Assembly (NCBI RefSeq): GCF_020616155.1
Contig: NZ_CP085530.1
Coordinates: 2,788,501 to 2,852,500, forward strand
From: Vogesella sp. XCS3
Lineage (GTDB): Bacteria > Pseudomonadota > Gammaproteobacteria > Burkholderiales > Chromobacteriaceae
DNA: 64,000 nucleotides
Direction: 5' to 3'
Shown here: piece by piece, positions 8,076 through 19,666 of the stretch
How positions within the stretch are numbered: position 1 is the stretch's first letter
How the letters are laid out: the number at the start of each line of letters is the position of its first letter
Position numbers and translations under genes: made by a program
The notes under the pieces: model-generated
The model's database searches: none
Told to the model about the DNA's origin: nothing
What the model saw: the letters and a program-made list of their open reading frames with translations, nothing else

Positions 8076-8870
8076 TCAGTCCTTGCCGTCCAGGATATTG
8101 CCGATGCTGCCCAGAATGGAGCCCTGCTCGCTGCTGCTGCCACCCGCACGCGGGCTGGCTGCCACGATGCGGTCGGCCAGGCGCGACAGCGGCAGCGACT
8201 GCAGCCATACCTTGCCAGGGCCGGTCAGGCGGGCAAAGAACACGCCTTCGCCGCCAAACAGTGCGCTCTTGAGTTTGCCCACGTATTCGATATCAAAGTC
8301 TACCGTGGGCTGATACGCCACCACGCAGCCGGTATCCACGCGCAGGATTTCACCCGCGTGCAGCTGGCGGCAGGTCAGCGTGCCGCCAGCGTGCAGGAAC
8401 ACGTAGCCGTCGCCTTCCAGCTTTTGCATGATGAAGCCTTCGCCACCAAACAGGCCGGTACCGATTTTCTTTTGCAGCGCCAGCCCTAGGCTCACACCCT
8501 TGGCGCCCGCCAGAAAGCTGTCTTTCTGCGCGTACAGCAGGCCGCCCAGCTCCAGCAGGTGTACCGGCACGATCTTGCCAGGGTAGCTGGCTGCAAAGGC
8601 GACCTTGCGTTTTACCTGGCTCTGGTTGTAGTACACGGTAGTAAATAGCGACTCGCCAGTCACCAGGCGTTTGCCTGCCCCTAGCAGCTTGCCGAACAGC
8701 CCGCCCTGGCTGGCCGAGCCGTCGCCGAAGACGGTATCCATGGTGATGCCGTCTTCCATGTAGTACAGCGCGCCAGCTTCGCCCACGGCCGCTTCGCCCG
8801 GGTCCAGCTCCACTTCTACGTACTGCATGTCGTCGCCAAATACTTCGTAATCGATTACGTCCATTGCCAT
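8076..8870 (-). CDS. TIGR00266/AIM24-family protein
   Basis: 264 residues of the TIGR00266 (AIM24-like) family of beta-rich proteins with repeated glycine-rich turns (GGLFGKLLGAGKRL, GTGLFGGEGFIMQKLEGDG, ALFGGEGVFFARLTGPGKVWLQSLP). The function in bacteria is unknown. The C-terminus is Ser/Gly-rich and flexible (AASPRAGGSSSEQGSILGSIGNILDGKD). The start at 8870 has AAGGAG seven bases upstream. A 52-residue membrane protein is encoded 56 bp upstream on the same strand. Confidence 0.88.
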   Translation of the reverse strand: MAMDVIDYEVFGDDMQYVEVELDPGEAAVGEAGALYYMEDGITMDTVFGDGSASQGGLFGKLLGAGKRLVTGESLFTTVYYNQSQVKRKVAFAASYPGKIVPVHLLELGGLLYAQKDSFLAGAKGVSLGLALQKKIGTGLFGGEGFIMQKLEGDGYVFLHAGGTLTCRQLHAGEILRVDTGCVVAYQPTVDFDIEYVGKLKSALFGGEGVFFARLTGPGKVWLQSLPLSRLADRIVAASPRAGGSSSEQGSILGSIGNILDGKD

Positions 8871-8926
8871 CGTGTGGCTCCTTGGGTTGGGGGTGGGTCA
8901 ATACCAGCGCGGGTACTCAGACCATG

Positions 8927-9085
8927 CTAGCGTGGTTTAGTGTCCTGCGTTTGCCCATCACCGCTGTCTTTGGGCGGGCGCAGCAGCATGATCCACAGAT
9001 GCAGCACGATGCCGGCCAGTGGCACCAGGCCCAGAATGATGACAAACACCCACTCCAGCGGGGTGAACAGCTCGCTTAGCGCCAT
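8927..9085 (-). CDS. Small single-span membrane protein, 52 residues
   Basis: Reading down from the ATG at 9085 gives 52 codons: MALSELFTPLEW, a hydrophobic helix at about residues 13-36 (VFVIILGLVPLAGIVLHLWIML), then a polar tail LRPPKDSGDGQTQDTKPR and a TAG stop. GGAGA sits about six bases upstream, an excellent ribosome site. It lies between fba and the TIGR00266 gene on the same strand, after the fba terminator. I recognise no family. The good start signal, clean helix and same-strand position support a real small protein. Confidence 0.65.
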   Translation of the reverse strand: MALSELFTPLEWVFVIILGLVPLAGIVLHLWIMLLRPPKDSGDGQTQDTKPR

Positions 9086-9107
9086 ACATTTCTCCACGCT
9101 CGCTTAA

Positions 9108-9137
9108 TAAAAAAGGGCTGCCCGCAGACAGCCCCTT
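9108..9137 (-). terminator. Intrinsic terminator of fba
   Basis: On the minus strand a GGGCTG / CAGCCC stem with a short loop runs into a T6 tract, seen here as AAAAAA on the plus strand. Confidence 0.75.
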
Positions 9138-9171
9138 ACCATAGGCGGCCAAGCCTGGCCGCCGCGATGTA

Positions 9172-10236
9172 TTACTTCACGATCTGGGCCAGCTGGCCTT
9201 TCATGTACAGGTTGGCCATGGCGTCCAGGCTTACCGGCTTGATCTTGCTGGCCATGCCGGCCGCGCCAAAGGCTTCGTAGCGGGCGATCACGATGTCACG
9301 CATGGCCACGGTGCTGGCGGCCAGGTATTTGCGCGGGTCGAACTCTTTCGGGTTCTGCGCCATGAAGCGGCGGATGGCACCGGTAGACGCCAGACGCAGG
9401 TCGGTGTCGATGTTCACCTTGCGCACGCCGTGCTTGATGCCTTCCACGATTTCTTCTACCGGCACGCCGTAGGTCTCGCCCAGGTCACCGCCGAACTCGT
9501 TGATGATGGCCAGCCACTCTTGCGGCACGCTGGACGAACCGTGCATCACCAGGTGGGTGTTAGGAATGCGCGCGTGGATTTCCTTGATGCGGTCGATACG
9601 CAGCACGTCGCCGGTAGGCTTCTTGGTGAATTTGTAGGCGCCGTGGCTGGTGCCGATGGCGATGGCCAGTGCGTCCACGCCGGTGTCTTTCACGAACTGG
9701 GCGGCTTCTTCCGGGTCGGTCAGCAGCTGGCTGTGGTCCAGCACGCCTTCTGCGCCTACGCCGTCTTCTTCGCCGGCCATGCCGGTTTCCAGGCTACCCA
9801 GGCAGCCGATCTCGCCTTCTACCGATACACCGCAGGCGTGGGCAAAGTTCACCACGGTGCGGGTGACGTCTACGTTGTAGGCGTAGTCGGCCGGGGTCTT
9901 GCCGTCGGACTTCAGCGAGCCGTCCATCATCACCGAGCTGAAGCCCAGCTGGATGGAGCGCTGGCACACGTCCGGGCTGGTGCCGTGGTCCTGGTGCATC
10001 ACCACCGGGATATGCGGAAACTCTTCCACGGCGGCCAGGATCAGGTGGCGCAGGAACGGCGCACCAGCGTATTTGCGGGCACCAGCCGACGCTTGCACGA
10101 TCACCGGGGCGTTGACCTTGTCAGCGGCTTCCATGATGGCGCGCATCTGTTCCAGGTTGTTCACGTTGAAGGCCGGCAGGCCGTAGCTGAATTCTGCTGC
10201 GTGGTCCAGCAGTTGACGCATCGAAACGAGTGCCAT
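9172..10236 (-). CDS. fba: Fructose-bisphosphate aldolase, class II
   Basis: 354 residues. A zinc-dependent aldolase that cleaves fructose 1,6-bisphosphate in glycolysis and also serves gluconeogenesis and the pentose pathways. Signatures are [20 protein letters not shown] (zinc histidines), FSSVMMDGS, the [12 protein letters not shown] loop, [19 protein letters not shown] and [14 protein letters not shown] lies 8 bases before the ATG. It closes the tkt-gap-pgk-fba group but is separated from pgk by a LysE-type gene rather than following it directly. Confidence 0.96.
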   Translation of the reverse strand: MALVSMRQLLDHAAEFSYGLPAFNVNNLEQMRAIMEAADKVNAPVIVQASAGARKYAGAPFLRHLILAAVEEFPHIPVVMHQDHGTSPDVCQRSIQLGFSSVMMDGSLKSDGKTPADYAYNVDVTRTVVNFAHACGVSVEGEIGCLGSLETGMAGEEDGVGAEGVLDHSQLLTDPEEAAQFVKDTGVDALAIAIGTSHGAYKFTKKPTGDVLRIDRIKEIHARIPNTHLVMHGSSSVPQEWLAIINEFGGDLGETYGVPVEEIVEGIKHGVRKVNIDTDLRLASTGAIRRFMAQNPKEFDPRKYLAASTVAMRDIVIARYEAFGAAGMASKIKPVSLDAMANLYMKGQLAQIVK

Positions 10237-10287
10237 GTAAAAGTCTCCAGTATTGTGGTGCAGCCAGCTTGTGGCAGGCTGCGGAAA

Positions 10288-10302
10288 AGGTTGGCCGCAG
10301 GG
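10288..10302 (+). repeat. Uptake-sequence-like repeat, full 15-base form
   Basis: AAGGTTGGCCGCAGG in the 82-bp gap between fba and the LysE-type gene. Confidence 0.8.
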
Positions 10303-10318
10303 GGCCGTTTTGCGCGCT

Positions 10319-10951
10319 TTACGCGCGGCTTACCGTGCTCAGCGCTACGCCAGCTGCCATGAACGAGCCGCCGGCAAAGCGGTTCATCAGGCGCAGGCGG
10401 CGCGGGCTGGTCAGCCAGTGTTTCAGGCGTGCGCCGCCAAAGGCGTAAACCAGCTGCCAGCTCACCTCAATCACGAAAAACGTGGCAGAGAGCACCACCA
10501 GCTGCGGTAGCTGCGGCACGTCGGCGCGCATGAACTGTGGAAACAGCGCGGTAAAAAATACAAAAGCCTTCGGGTTGCTCATGGATACCAGAAAGCCGGT
10601 ACGGAAACGTTGGCCGCGGCTGCTCTCTCCTGCCGCCACGACGTCGTTGGTTTCTGCCTGCTCTGCCACCGGCGCGCGCCAGGCCTGGTAACCCAGCCAC
10701 ACCAGATACGCCGCACCGGCGTACTTGACGATAGAGAATAGCAGCTCGGAGGTGGCCAGTACCGCACCCAGCCCGGCCACAGAGCCGGCCATGATCAGCG
10801 CCAGCGCCACCAGCAGCCCCGCCAGCGTGGGCAGCGCGCCACCCAGGCCATAGCGGATACCGTGGCTCATCGCCAGCAGCATATTGGGGCCCGGCGTGGC
10901 CGATACGAAAAACACCGTTACCACGAACAACAGCCAGGTTTGCATCGCCAT
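10319..10951 (-). CDS. LysE/RhtB-family amino-acid exporter
   Basis: About 210 residues with six predicted hydrophobic segments and the family signature near the N-terminus ([20 protein letters not shown]). The RhtB/LysE family exports amino acids or related metabolites; the substrate cannot be read from sequence. AAGGAGGT is immediately upstream of the ATG at 10951; an alternative GTG at 10957 overlaps that site. It interrupts the usual adjacency of pgk and fba in this strand's carbon-metabolism group. Confidence 0.88.
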   Translation of the reverse strand: MAMQTWLLFVVTVFFVSATPGPNMLLAMSHGIRYGLGGALPTLAGLLVALALIMAGSVAGLGAVLATSELLFSIVKYAGAAYLVWLGYQAWRAPVAEQAETNDVVAAGESSRGQRFRTGFLVSMSNPKAFVFFTALFPQFMRADVPQLPQLVVLSATFFVIEVSWQLVYAFGGARLKHWLTSPRRLRLMNRFAGGSFMAAGVALSTVSRA

Positions 10952-11013
10952 GGGCACCTCCTTGTGTCTTGCTTGCCGAGTCTAGGCGCTGGGCCTGTAC
11001 CCGGCAAGTTTCA

Positions 11014-11039
11014 GCGGGGCAATCATGATCATGCCCCGC
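11014..11039 (-). terminator. Possible transcript-end hairpin after pgk
   Basis: GCGGGGCA / TGCCCCGC with a 10-base loop lies just past the pgk stop. There is no T-tract, so termination is uncertain; it could instead stabilise the message end. Confidence 0.4.
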
Positions 11040-11046
11040 AGTACCA

Positions 11047-12219
11047 TCAGGCGCGTTCGCCCAGGATGGCTACGGCTGGCAGGGTTTTGCCTTCCAGGAA
11101 TTCCAGGAACGCGCCGCCGCCGGTGGAGATGTAGCTGATCTTGTCGGTCAGCTCGTACTTGGCGATAGCGGCCAGCGTGTCACCGCCGCCGGCGATGGAG
11201 AAGCCTTCCGCGTTGGCGATGGCTTCGCCCAGTACGCGGGTACCTTCGGCAAACTGGGCAAACTCGAATACGCCTACCGGGCCGTTCCATACCACGGTGC
11301 CGGCCTTGGCCACGATGGCGGCCAGTGCCTGGGCAGAATCCGGGCCGATGTCCAGGATCATGTCGTCGGCAGCCACGTCGGCCACGGTTTTCAGCGTAGC
11401 CGTGGCGCTTTCGGCAAACTCGGTGGCGCAGACTACATCGCTCGGCAGTGGCACGTCGCCACCACGGGCGCGGATCTTGGCGATAACGCGTTTGGCGTCT
11501 TCTACCAGGTCGGCTTCGGCCAGCGATTTGCCGATGGCGTGGCCCTCAGCCAGCAGGAAGGTGTTGGCGATGCCGCCGCCTACGATCAGCTGGTCTACCT
11601 TGTCGGCCAGGCTTTCCAGAATGGTGAGCTTGGTAGACACCTTGGAGCCTGCCACGATGGCCACCAGCGGGCGTGCCGGGGCCAGCAGGGCTTTGCCCAG
11701 CGCGTCCAGCTCGGCAGCCAGCAGGATGCCGGCGCAGGCTACCGGAGCGTATTGCGCCACGGCGTGGGTAGAGGCTTCGGCGCGGTGGGCAGTACCGAAG
11801 GCGTCGTTAACAAACACGTCGCACAGGCTGGCGTAAGCCTGGCCCAGCTCGGCGTTGTTCTTTTTCTCGCCCTTGTTCAGGCGTACGTTTTCCAGCATCA
11901 CCACATCACCGGCGGCCAGGGTCAGGCCGGCTTGCCAAGTGTCGGTGACGGTGACGGTTTTGCCCAGCAGCTCGGACAGGCGGGCGGCCACCGGGGCCAG
12001 GCTGTCTTCCGGCTTCGGTTCGCCTTCGGTGGGGCGGCCCAGGTGGGTCATCAGGATCACGCTGGCGCCGGCTTGCAGGCAGTGCAGGATGGACGGCAGG
12101 CTGGCGCGGATACGGGTGTCGTCACCGATCACGCCGTTTTTTACCGGCACGTTCATGTCCACGCGGATCAGCACGCGTTGGCCTGCCAGGGCGAGGTCGG
12201 TCAGTTTCTTGAATTGCAT
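11047..12219 (-). CDS. pgk: Phosphoglycerate kinase
   Basis: 390 residues. It transfers phosphate from 1,3-bisphosphoglycerate to ADP. The start [29 protein letters not shown] is at 12219; the frame continues open for 285 bases upstream but without homology. Signatures are [82 protein letters not shown] and [14 protein letters not shown]. It follows gap by about 230 bp on the same strand. Confidence 0.96.
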   Translation of the reverse strand: MQFKKLTDLALAGQRVLIRVDMNVPVKNGVIGDDTRIRASLPSILHCLQAGASVILMTHLGRPTEGEPKPEDSLAPVAARLSELLGKTVTVTDTWQAGLTLAAGDVVMLENVRLNKGEKKNNAELGQAYASLCDVFVNDAFGTAHRAEASTHAVAQYAPVACAGILLAAELDALGKALLAPARPLVAIVAGSKVSTKLTILESLADKVDQLIVGGGIANTFLLAEGHAIGKSLAEADLVEDAKRVIAKIRARGGDVPLPSDVVCATEFAESATATLKTVADVAADDMILDIGPDSAQALAAIVAKAGTVVWNGPVGVFEFAQFAEGTRVLGEAIANAEGFSIAGGGDTLAAIAKYELTDKISYISTGGGAFLEFLEGKTLPAVAILGERA

Positions 12220-12315
12220 GGTTGTGGCCTTCTTGAAAACAAGTAAAGAAACAGGCTGCTTGCTTGTGTGCAGGGCCGCCCGGTGGCAGCTAGGCGCCGG
12301 GCTGTGTTGTATTGC

Positions 12316-12337
12316 CAGGCCCGGTGGAGCGGGCCTG
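12316..12337 (-). other. Stem-loop in the gap-pgk spacer
   Basis: CAGGCCCG / CGGGCCTG with a 6-base loop, between gap and pgk. There is no T-tract. It may be an attenuator, a processing site or a message-stability element; the function is unknown. Confidence 0.35.
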
Positions 12338-12411
12338 CACGCCTGGATATCGGCGCCATTATGCCACTCGCCTGTGTGGCGGTGGCCGGTGGCGCTACCC
12401 GGCAAGCAGCG

Positions 12412-12438
12412 TGCGGCCAACCTGTGGGGTTGGCCGCA
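12412..12438 (-). terminator. Inverted pair of uptake-like repeats after gap
   Basis: TGCGGCCAACC and GGTTGGCCGCA form a perfect 11-bp stem around TGTGG, nine bases past the gap stop. The stem is strong but no T-run follows on the minus strand. In Neisseria inverted uptake-sequence pairs often sit at gene ends as terminators; the same arrangement is seen here with a different word. Confidence 0.6.
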
Positions 12439-12446
12439 GGGCTTGC

Positions 12447-13460
12447 TTACTTGGCGGCGAACATTGCACGAGCGGTTTTCAGCATCTGCTGGCAGAAGCC
12501 CCACTCGTTGTCGTACCAGGCCAGCACTTTCACCATATTGCCGCCGGTTACCTTGGTGAGGGTGGCGTCGAAGAAAGAGCCTTCGGTGGTGTGGTTAAAG
12601 TCGCTGGAAACCAGCGGCAGGGTGTTGTAACCCAGGGTGCCCTTCATGCTGCCTTCGGACGCCTTTTTGACGATTTCGTTGATTTCGTCCTTGGTGGTGT
12701 CGCGCATGGCGGTAAAGGTGAGGTCAACCAGCGACACGTTGATGGTCGGTACGCGTACCGCAAAGCCGTCCAGCTTGCCTTTCAGTTCCGGCAGCACCAG
12801 GCCGACCGCTTTGGCAGCGCCGGTCTTGGTGGGGATCATGTTGTCGGTGGCGGAGCGGGCGCGGCGCAGGTCTTTGTGACGCACGTCGGTCAGCACCTGG
12901 TCGTTGGTGAAGGCGTGGATGGTGGTCATCAGGCCTTTTTTGATGCCGATGGCGTCGTTCAGTGCCTTGGCTACCGGGGCCAGACAGTTGGTGGTGCAGG
13001 ACGCGTTGGACACGACGGTCATGTCGGCAGTCAGGATGTCGTGGTTCACGCCGTACACGATGGTGGCGTCCACGTCGTCACCACCCGGGGCGGAGATCAG
13101 CACCTTCTTGGCGCCGGCGTCCAGGTGCAGCTTGCACTTTTCCTTGGTGGTGAACGAGCCGGTGCATTCCAGCACCAGGTCCACGTTCAGCGCGGCCCAT
13201 GGCAGCTCGGCCGGGTTGCGGGTGCTGAAGAACGGGATGCGGTCGCCGTTCACGATCAGGGCTTCTTCATCGTGGCTGACATCGGCAGCAAAACGGCCGT
13301 GCACGGTATCGAACTTGGTCAGGTGCGCGTTGGTGGCCAGGTCGCCGGAGGCGTTCACGGCAACGATCTCGAAATCGCCACGCAGGTTGTATTCGTAGAT
13401 GGAACGCAGGGCCTGACGGCCGATACGGCCGTAGCCGTTGATTGCGATGCGGATGGACAT
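12447..13460 (-). CDS. gap: Glyceraldehyde-3-phosphate dehydrogenase, type I
   Basis: 337 residues. Catalyses NAD-dependent oxidation of glyceraldehyde 3-phosphate. The nucleotide fold starts at [23 protein letters not shown]. The catalytic cysteine is in [14 protein letters not shown], and [21 protein letters not shown] and WYDNEWGF are conserved. I use the ATG at 13460; an open extension upstream has no family match. It lies about 210 bp downstream of tkt, with an uptake-like repeat in that spacer at 13509. Confidence 0.96.
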   Translation of the reverse strand: MSIRIAINGYGRIGRQALRSIYEYNLRGDFEIVAVNASGDLATNAHLTKFDTVHGRFAADVSHDEEALIVNGDRIPFFSTRNPAELPWAALNVDLVLECTGSFTTKEKCKLHLDAGAKKVLISAPGGDDVDATIVYGVNHDILTADMTVVSNASCTTNCLAPVAKALNDAIGIKKGLMTTIHAFTNDQVLTDVRHKDLRRARSATDNMIPTKTGAAKAVGLVLPELKGKLDGFAVRVPTINVSLVDLTFTAMRDTTKDEINEIVKKASEGSMKGTLGYNTLPLVSSDFNHTTEGSFFDATLTKVTGGNMVKVLAWYDNEWGFCQQMLKTARAMFAAK

Positions 13461-13637
13461 GGTTTTCTCTCCCAGAAATGAAAACCCTGCAAGCCGGATG
13501 CAGCCTGTTGCGGCCAACGCTAGCGTGGGCGGGCTGTGGAACCCGCCGGGGCCGGACACCCTGCCGTACTTTTGTACTGTTCTGGGTGCGGGCGCATTGT
13601 CGTTTCAGGCTGTGCCCTGGCTTGCGGGCGAATAAAA

Positions 13638-13666
13638 AGCCGCCCCTCGTTGGCACGGGGGCGGCT
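13638..13666 (-). terminator. Intrinsic terminator of tkt
   Basis: AGCCGCCCC / GGGGCGGCT stem with an 11-base loop, followed on the minus strand by a T-run. It implies gap has its own promoter in the 13461-13637 spacer. Confidence 0.8.
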
Positions 13667-13671
13667 GCTTG

Positions 13672-15663
13672 TTATGCGCGGATCACGCTCTTGGTCTTGG
13701 CAACCACGTTTTCCACGGTAAAGCCGAATTCCTTGAACAGCACGCCGGCCGGGGCGGATTCGCCAAAGTGGTCGATACCGATCACTTCGCCTTCCAGACC
13801 CACGTACTTGCGCCAGCCGTCGGTCACGCCGGCTTCGATCGCCACGCGCGGCAGGCCTGCCGGCAGTACGCTGGCGATGTAGGCCTTGTCTTGCTGGTCG
13901 AAGGCGCGGGTGCACGGTACGGAAACCACGCGTACGGCGATGCCTTCTGCCGCCAGGGCTTCCTGGGCTTTCAGCGCCAGCTCCACTTCGGAGCCGGTAG
14001 CCATCAGCACAGCCTGGGCGCCAGCGGCGTCACGCAGTACATAGCCACCTTTCTTGATGCCTTCGATCTGCGCAGCGTCACGTGCCACGAACGGCAGGTT
14101 CTGGCGGCTGAAGATCAGGCAGGACGGGTGGTCTTTGGCGGCCAGTGCCTCGGCCCAGGCCACCAGCGACTCGACGGTGTCGCACGGGCGCCATACGGCC
14201 ATGTTCGGGATCAGGCGCAGGGTAGCGATCTGCTCTACCGGCTGGTGAGTCGGGCCATCTTCGCCCAGACCGATGGAGTCGTGGGTGAACACGAATACCG
14301 GGTTGATCTTCATCAGCGCGGCCATGCGCAGGGCGTTACGGGCGTATTCGCTGAACATCAGGAAGGTGGCGCCGAACGGTTTTACGCCGCCGTGCAGGGT
14401 CAGACCGTTCATGATGGCGGCCATGCCGAACTCGCGTACGCCGTAGTGCACGTAGTTGCCGCCGGTTTCACGTGAAACCGGGGTGCTGCTAGGCCAGTTG
14501 GTGAGGTTGGACGGGGTCAGGTCGGCGGAGCCGCCTACCAGTTCCGGCAATACCTCGGCCAGCGCGGCAATGGCGTTTTGCGAGGCCTTGCGGGTGGCGA
14601 TGGTTTCGCCTTTTTCGTTCACGGCAGCGATCTTGGCGGCTACGTGGGCGTCCCAGTTGGCCGGCAGTTCGCCTGCCATGCGGCGGGTGTACTCTGCGGC
14701 CAACTCTGGGTAGGCAGCGGCGTAGCCGGCAAACAGCGCGTCCCAGGCAGACTCGGCGGCGGCGCCTTTGGTTTTGGCGTCCCACGCGTCGTAGATGGTT
14801 TGCGGGATCACGAAAGGCTCGTAGCCCCACTGCAGGCTGGCGCGGGCCGCGGCGATTTCGGCAGCGCCCAGCGGCGCGCCGTGTACATCGTGGCCGCCTT
14901 GCTTGTTGGGCGCGCCTTTACCGATCACGGTCTTGCAGCAGATCAGTGTCGGGCGGGTGCTTTCTTTCTTGGCGGTATCGATGGCAATCTGCAACTCTTC
15001 GGCGTCGTGGCCGTCTACGTTGCGGATTACTTGCCAGCCGTAGGCTTCAAAGCGTGCCGGGGTGTCGTCGGTGAACCAGCCTTCCACATCGCCGTCGATG
15101 GAAATGCCGTTGTCGTCGTAGAAGGCGATCAGCTTGGACAGGCCCCAGGTGCCGGCCAGGCTGCAGGCTTCGTGGCTGATGCCTTCCATCATGCAACCGT
15201 CGCCCAGGAAGGCGTAGGTGTAGTGGTTGACCACCGGGAAGCCGTCGCGGTTGAATTCGGCAGCCAGGATTTTTTCAGCCAGTGCCATGCCTACCGCGTT
15301 GGTAATACCCTGGCCCAGCGGGCCGGTAGTGGTTTCCACGCCAGGTGCGTAGCCGTATTCCGGGTGGCCCGGGGTTTTGCTGTGCAGCTGACGGAAATTT
15401 TTCAGGTCGTCGATCGAGAGGTCGTAGCCGGTGAGGTGCAGCAGGCTGTACAGCAGCATGGAACCGTGCCCGTTGGAGAGCACGAAGCGGTCGCGGTTGG
15501 ACCAGGCCGGGTTGGCGGGATTATGCTGCAGATGATCGCGCCACAGTACTTCGGCGATGTCTGCCATGCCCATCGGGGCGCCGGGGTGACCGGATTTGGC
15601 CTTTTCCACGGCATCCATAGACAGGAAACGCACGGCATTGGCTAGCTCGGTTCGGGTGACCAT
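13672..15663 (-). CDS. tkt: Transketolase
   Basis: 663 residues. A thiamine-diphosphate enzyme of the non-oxidative pentose phosphate pathway, supplying erythrose 4-phosphate for DAHP synthase. N-terminal [19 protein letters not shown], the ThDP loop [13 protein letters not shown]...NGISIDG, the Pyr-domain [17 protein letters not shown] and the C-terminal transketolase domain are all present at normal length. The start [25 protein letters not shown] is typical. First of the tkt-gap-pgk-(lysE)-fba same-strand series. Confidence 0.97.
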   Translation of the reverse strand: MVTRTELANAVRFLSMDAVEKAKSGHPGAPMGMADIAEVLWRDHLQHNPANPAWSNRDRFVLSNGHGSMLLYSLLHLTGYDLSIDDLKNFRQLHSKTPGHPEYGYAPGVETTTGPLGQGITNAVGMALAEKILAAEFNRDGFPVVNHYTYAFLGDGCMMEGISHEACSLAGTWGLSKLIAFYDDNGISIDGDVEGWFTDDTPARFEAYGWQVIRNVDGHDAEELQIAIDTAKKESTRPTLICCKTVIGKGAPNKQGGHDVHGAPLGAAEIAAARASLQWGYEPFVIPQTIYDAWDAKTKGAAAESAWDALFAGYAAAYPELAAEYTRRMAGELPANWDAHVAAKIAAVNEKGETIATRKASQNAIAALAEVLPELVGGSADLTPSNLTNWPSSTPVSRETGGNYVHYGVREFGMAAIMNGLTLHGGVKPFGATFLMFSEYARNALRMAALMKINPVFVFTHDSIGLGEDGPTHQPVEQIATLRLIPNMAVWRPCDTVESLVAWAEALAAKDHPSCLIFSRQNLPFVARDAAQIEGIKKGGYVLRDAAGAQAVLMATGSEVELALKAQEALAAEGIAVRVVSVPCTRAFDQQDKAYIASVLPAGLPRVAIEAGVTDGWRKYVGLEGEVIGIDHFGESAPAGVLFKEFGFTVENVVAKTKSVIRA

Positions 15664-15974
15664 TCGGGGAAAACCTCAACTTGTAGGGAACCGGAACAAC
15701 GGTTGCACCATCGCTTTTGCCGACGGCCTAACCGTTGCGAAATCATGAAATTATCGCCGATTTTGCCGCACCGCGGCAACCGCGCTGCAATGCCAGGCCT
15801 TTGTTTTTACGCGTAATAAAACTACGCACCGCGCTTTGCCCTGCCCTTGTGGCGGCACGGGGCGTGCAGCGTGTCACGGATTCAAACAGATAAGGCTGTG
15901 CGCTCAACGACTTAAGCGGGCAGCCAGCGGCGCAGCAAGCTGCCGCCTAACCGATAGCGGAAAGAAGGAATACG
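15664..15974. promoter_or_regulatory. Divergent tkt / BPSS1780 intergenic region
   Basis: 311 bp without a convincing gene, holding the start regions of tkt (leftward) and the BPSS1780-family gene (rightward). I see AT-richer patches near 15740-15760 and 15805-15825 that could hold promoters, but I cannot assign -35/-10 elements. No tRNA, repeat core or riboswitch fold is evident. Confidence 0.35.
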
Positions 15975-16709
15975 ATGGAACAGCGACAAACCCACGCCCT
16001 CCGGCCACGCAAGGTGCCCGCCGCGCAGGGCTGGCAGTGGATAAGGCAGGCATTTTTTCTGGTGCGCGAGCAGCCGCTGACCTGGGTACTGTTTGCCGTG
16101 TGCTACCTGCTGCTGCAAACGCTGCTGGGTAACCTGGGGCAGTTTGGCCAGCTGTTGGGCATGGTGACGGTGCCGGTGTTTGCCGGAAGCTTCGTACTGG
16201 CCGCCGTGCGGGCGGCGCGGGGGGAAACCCTGCGCCCGCTGGACGTGTTTGCGGCGTTTGGCAGCCATGCCCGCAAGCTGGTAGGGCTGGGGCTGGCGTA
16301 TTGTTGCCTGCTGGTGGCGGCCATGCTGGTGGTGGTGCTGCTTTTGCTGGCGCTGGCCGGGGGAAAGGCCGGTAACGAGGCGCTGACGGCCATGCCGCTG
16401 GGCAAGCAGATCGTCGGCCTGGTGCTGTTTGCCGCGGGGATGTTCATTGCCTCGCTGCTGTACTGGTTTGCCCCGGCAGCGGTAGTGCTGGGTGGGTGTG
16501 ACCCCTTGGCGGCCATGCGGCGCAGCCTGGCCGGTGGCTGGCTGAACTGGCCAGCGGTGCTGTTGTGCGGCGTGATGCTGGCGGTGTTGCTGTTTCTGGC
16601 GCTGCTGCCCTTTGGCCTGGGGCTGTTGCTGTGGCTGCCGGTGATGTTCGTGTCGGTCTACGTGGCATGGCAGGATGTTTTTGGCGACGGCTTGCCACCG
16701 CGCGGCTGA
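15975..16709 (+). CDS. BPSS1780-family integral membrane protein
   Basis: 244 residues. The N-terminus (RKVPAAQGWQWIRQAFFLVREQPLTWVLF) is the family hallmark, followed by about six hydrophobic segments rich in Leu, Val and Ala. This family is widespread in betaproteobacteria and has no established function. The ATG follows an AAAGAAGG-like stretch. It stands alone, ending in a very strong hairpin shared with the convergent GNAT gene. Confidence 0.8.
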   Translation: MEQRQTHALRPRKVPAAQGWQWIRQAFFLVREQPLTWVLFAVCYLLLQTLLGNLGQFGQLLGMVTVPVFAGSFVLAAVRAARGETLRPLDVFAAFGSHARKLVGLGLAYCCLLVAAMLVVVLLLLALAGGKAGNEALTAMPLGKQIVGLVLFAAGMFIASLLYWFAPAAVVLGGCDPLAAMRRSLAGGWLNWPAVLLCGVMLAVLLFLALLPFGLGLLLWLPVMFVSVYVAWQDVFGDGLPPRG

Positions 16710-16714
16710 GTCTG

Positions 16715-16770
16715 GCGGCCAACACGACAAGGCCCGCCGCTATTGCGGCGGGCCTTGTCGTGTTGGCCGC
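16715..16770. terminator. Perfect 26-bp hairpin built on an uptake-like repeat
   Basis: Positions 16715-16740 are perfectly complementary to 16745-16770 around the loop TATT. The outer nine bases of each arm are the repeat word GTTGGCCGC or its complement; the next 17 bp are unrelated. It lies between the two convergent stop codons and probably terminates both genes, although no T-tract follows the stem. Confidence 0.75.
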
Positions 16771-16778
16771 AGGCGTGC

Positions 16779-17237
16779 CTAGCCGCGGCGCATGTCGACA
16801 TGCAGGATGCCGCCGTCGTCGTAGGGTGCTGATACCGGCTCAAAGCCGAACAAGGTGTAAAAACCCTGCTTTTCCTGCTGTGCCGACAACATGATGGCGC
16901 GGCCGGGAAACAGCTTCTCGCAGTGGCTGACAGCGTGCTGCATCAGCGGTTTGGCCAGGCCGCTGCCGCGCGCATACGGCGGGATCACCACGCGGCCGAT
17001 GGCGGCGGCGTCGGGGTATTTCACACCCGGTTCGATCAGCCGGGCGTAGGCCATCAGGCGGCCGCCGGCATCGCGTGCCGACAGGTGCCAGCAGTCCAGG
17101 TCGACACCATCGATATCGCCGTAGATGGACTGCTGTTCCACCACGAATACCTGGTCGCGCAGTTGCAATACCTGATACAGGCCATGCGGGGTAAAGTCGG
17201 TAAAACCGTGGCATTGCCACTGTAGCGGGTTGGGCAT
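16779..17237 (-). CDS. elaA: GNAT acetyltransferase, ElaA family
   Basis: 152 residues. ElaA-type features are the start WQCHGFTDFTPHGLYQVLQLRDQVFVVEQQSIYGDIDGVDLDCWHL, the acetyl-CoA-binding region IGRVVIPPYARGSGLAKPLMQHA, and GFYTLFGFEPVSAPYDDGGILHVDM. Substrate unknown. AAGGA precedes the ATG. Divergent from parC with a 79-bp spacer. Confidence 0.88.
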   Translation of the reverse strand: MPNPLQWQCHGFTDFTPHGLYQVLQLRDQVFVVEQQSIYGDIDGVDLDCWHLSARDAGGRLMAYARLIEPGVKYPDAAAIGRVVIPPYARGSGLAKPLMQHAVSHCEKLFPGRAIMLSAQQEKQGFYTLFGFEPVSAPYDDGGILHVDMRRG

Positions 17238-17316
17238 AGTACAATCCTTGCAATTTCACTCTTCGTGATCCGAACATAACACGCTGCACGCTCTGTGTAG
17301 CGCGTACTACCCCACT

Positions 17317-19662
<2,346 letters not shown>

Positions 19663-19666
19663 GCCT

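Noticed and set aside
12411..12438. The repeat as a Chi or KOPS motif
   Set aside because: Both of those are strongly strand-biased along a replichore; here the word is near-equal on both strands (26 versus 21) and forms inverted pairs.
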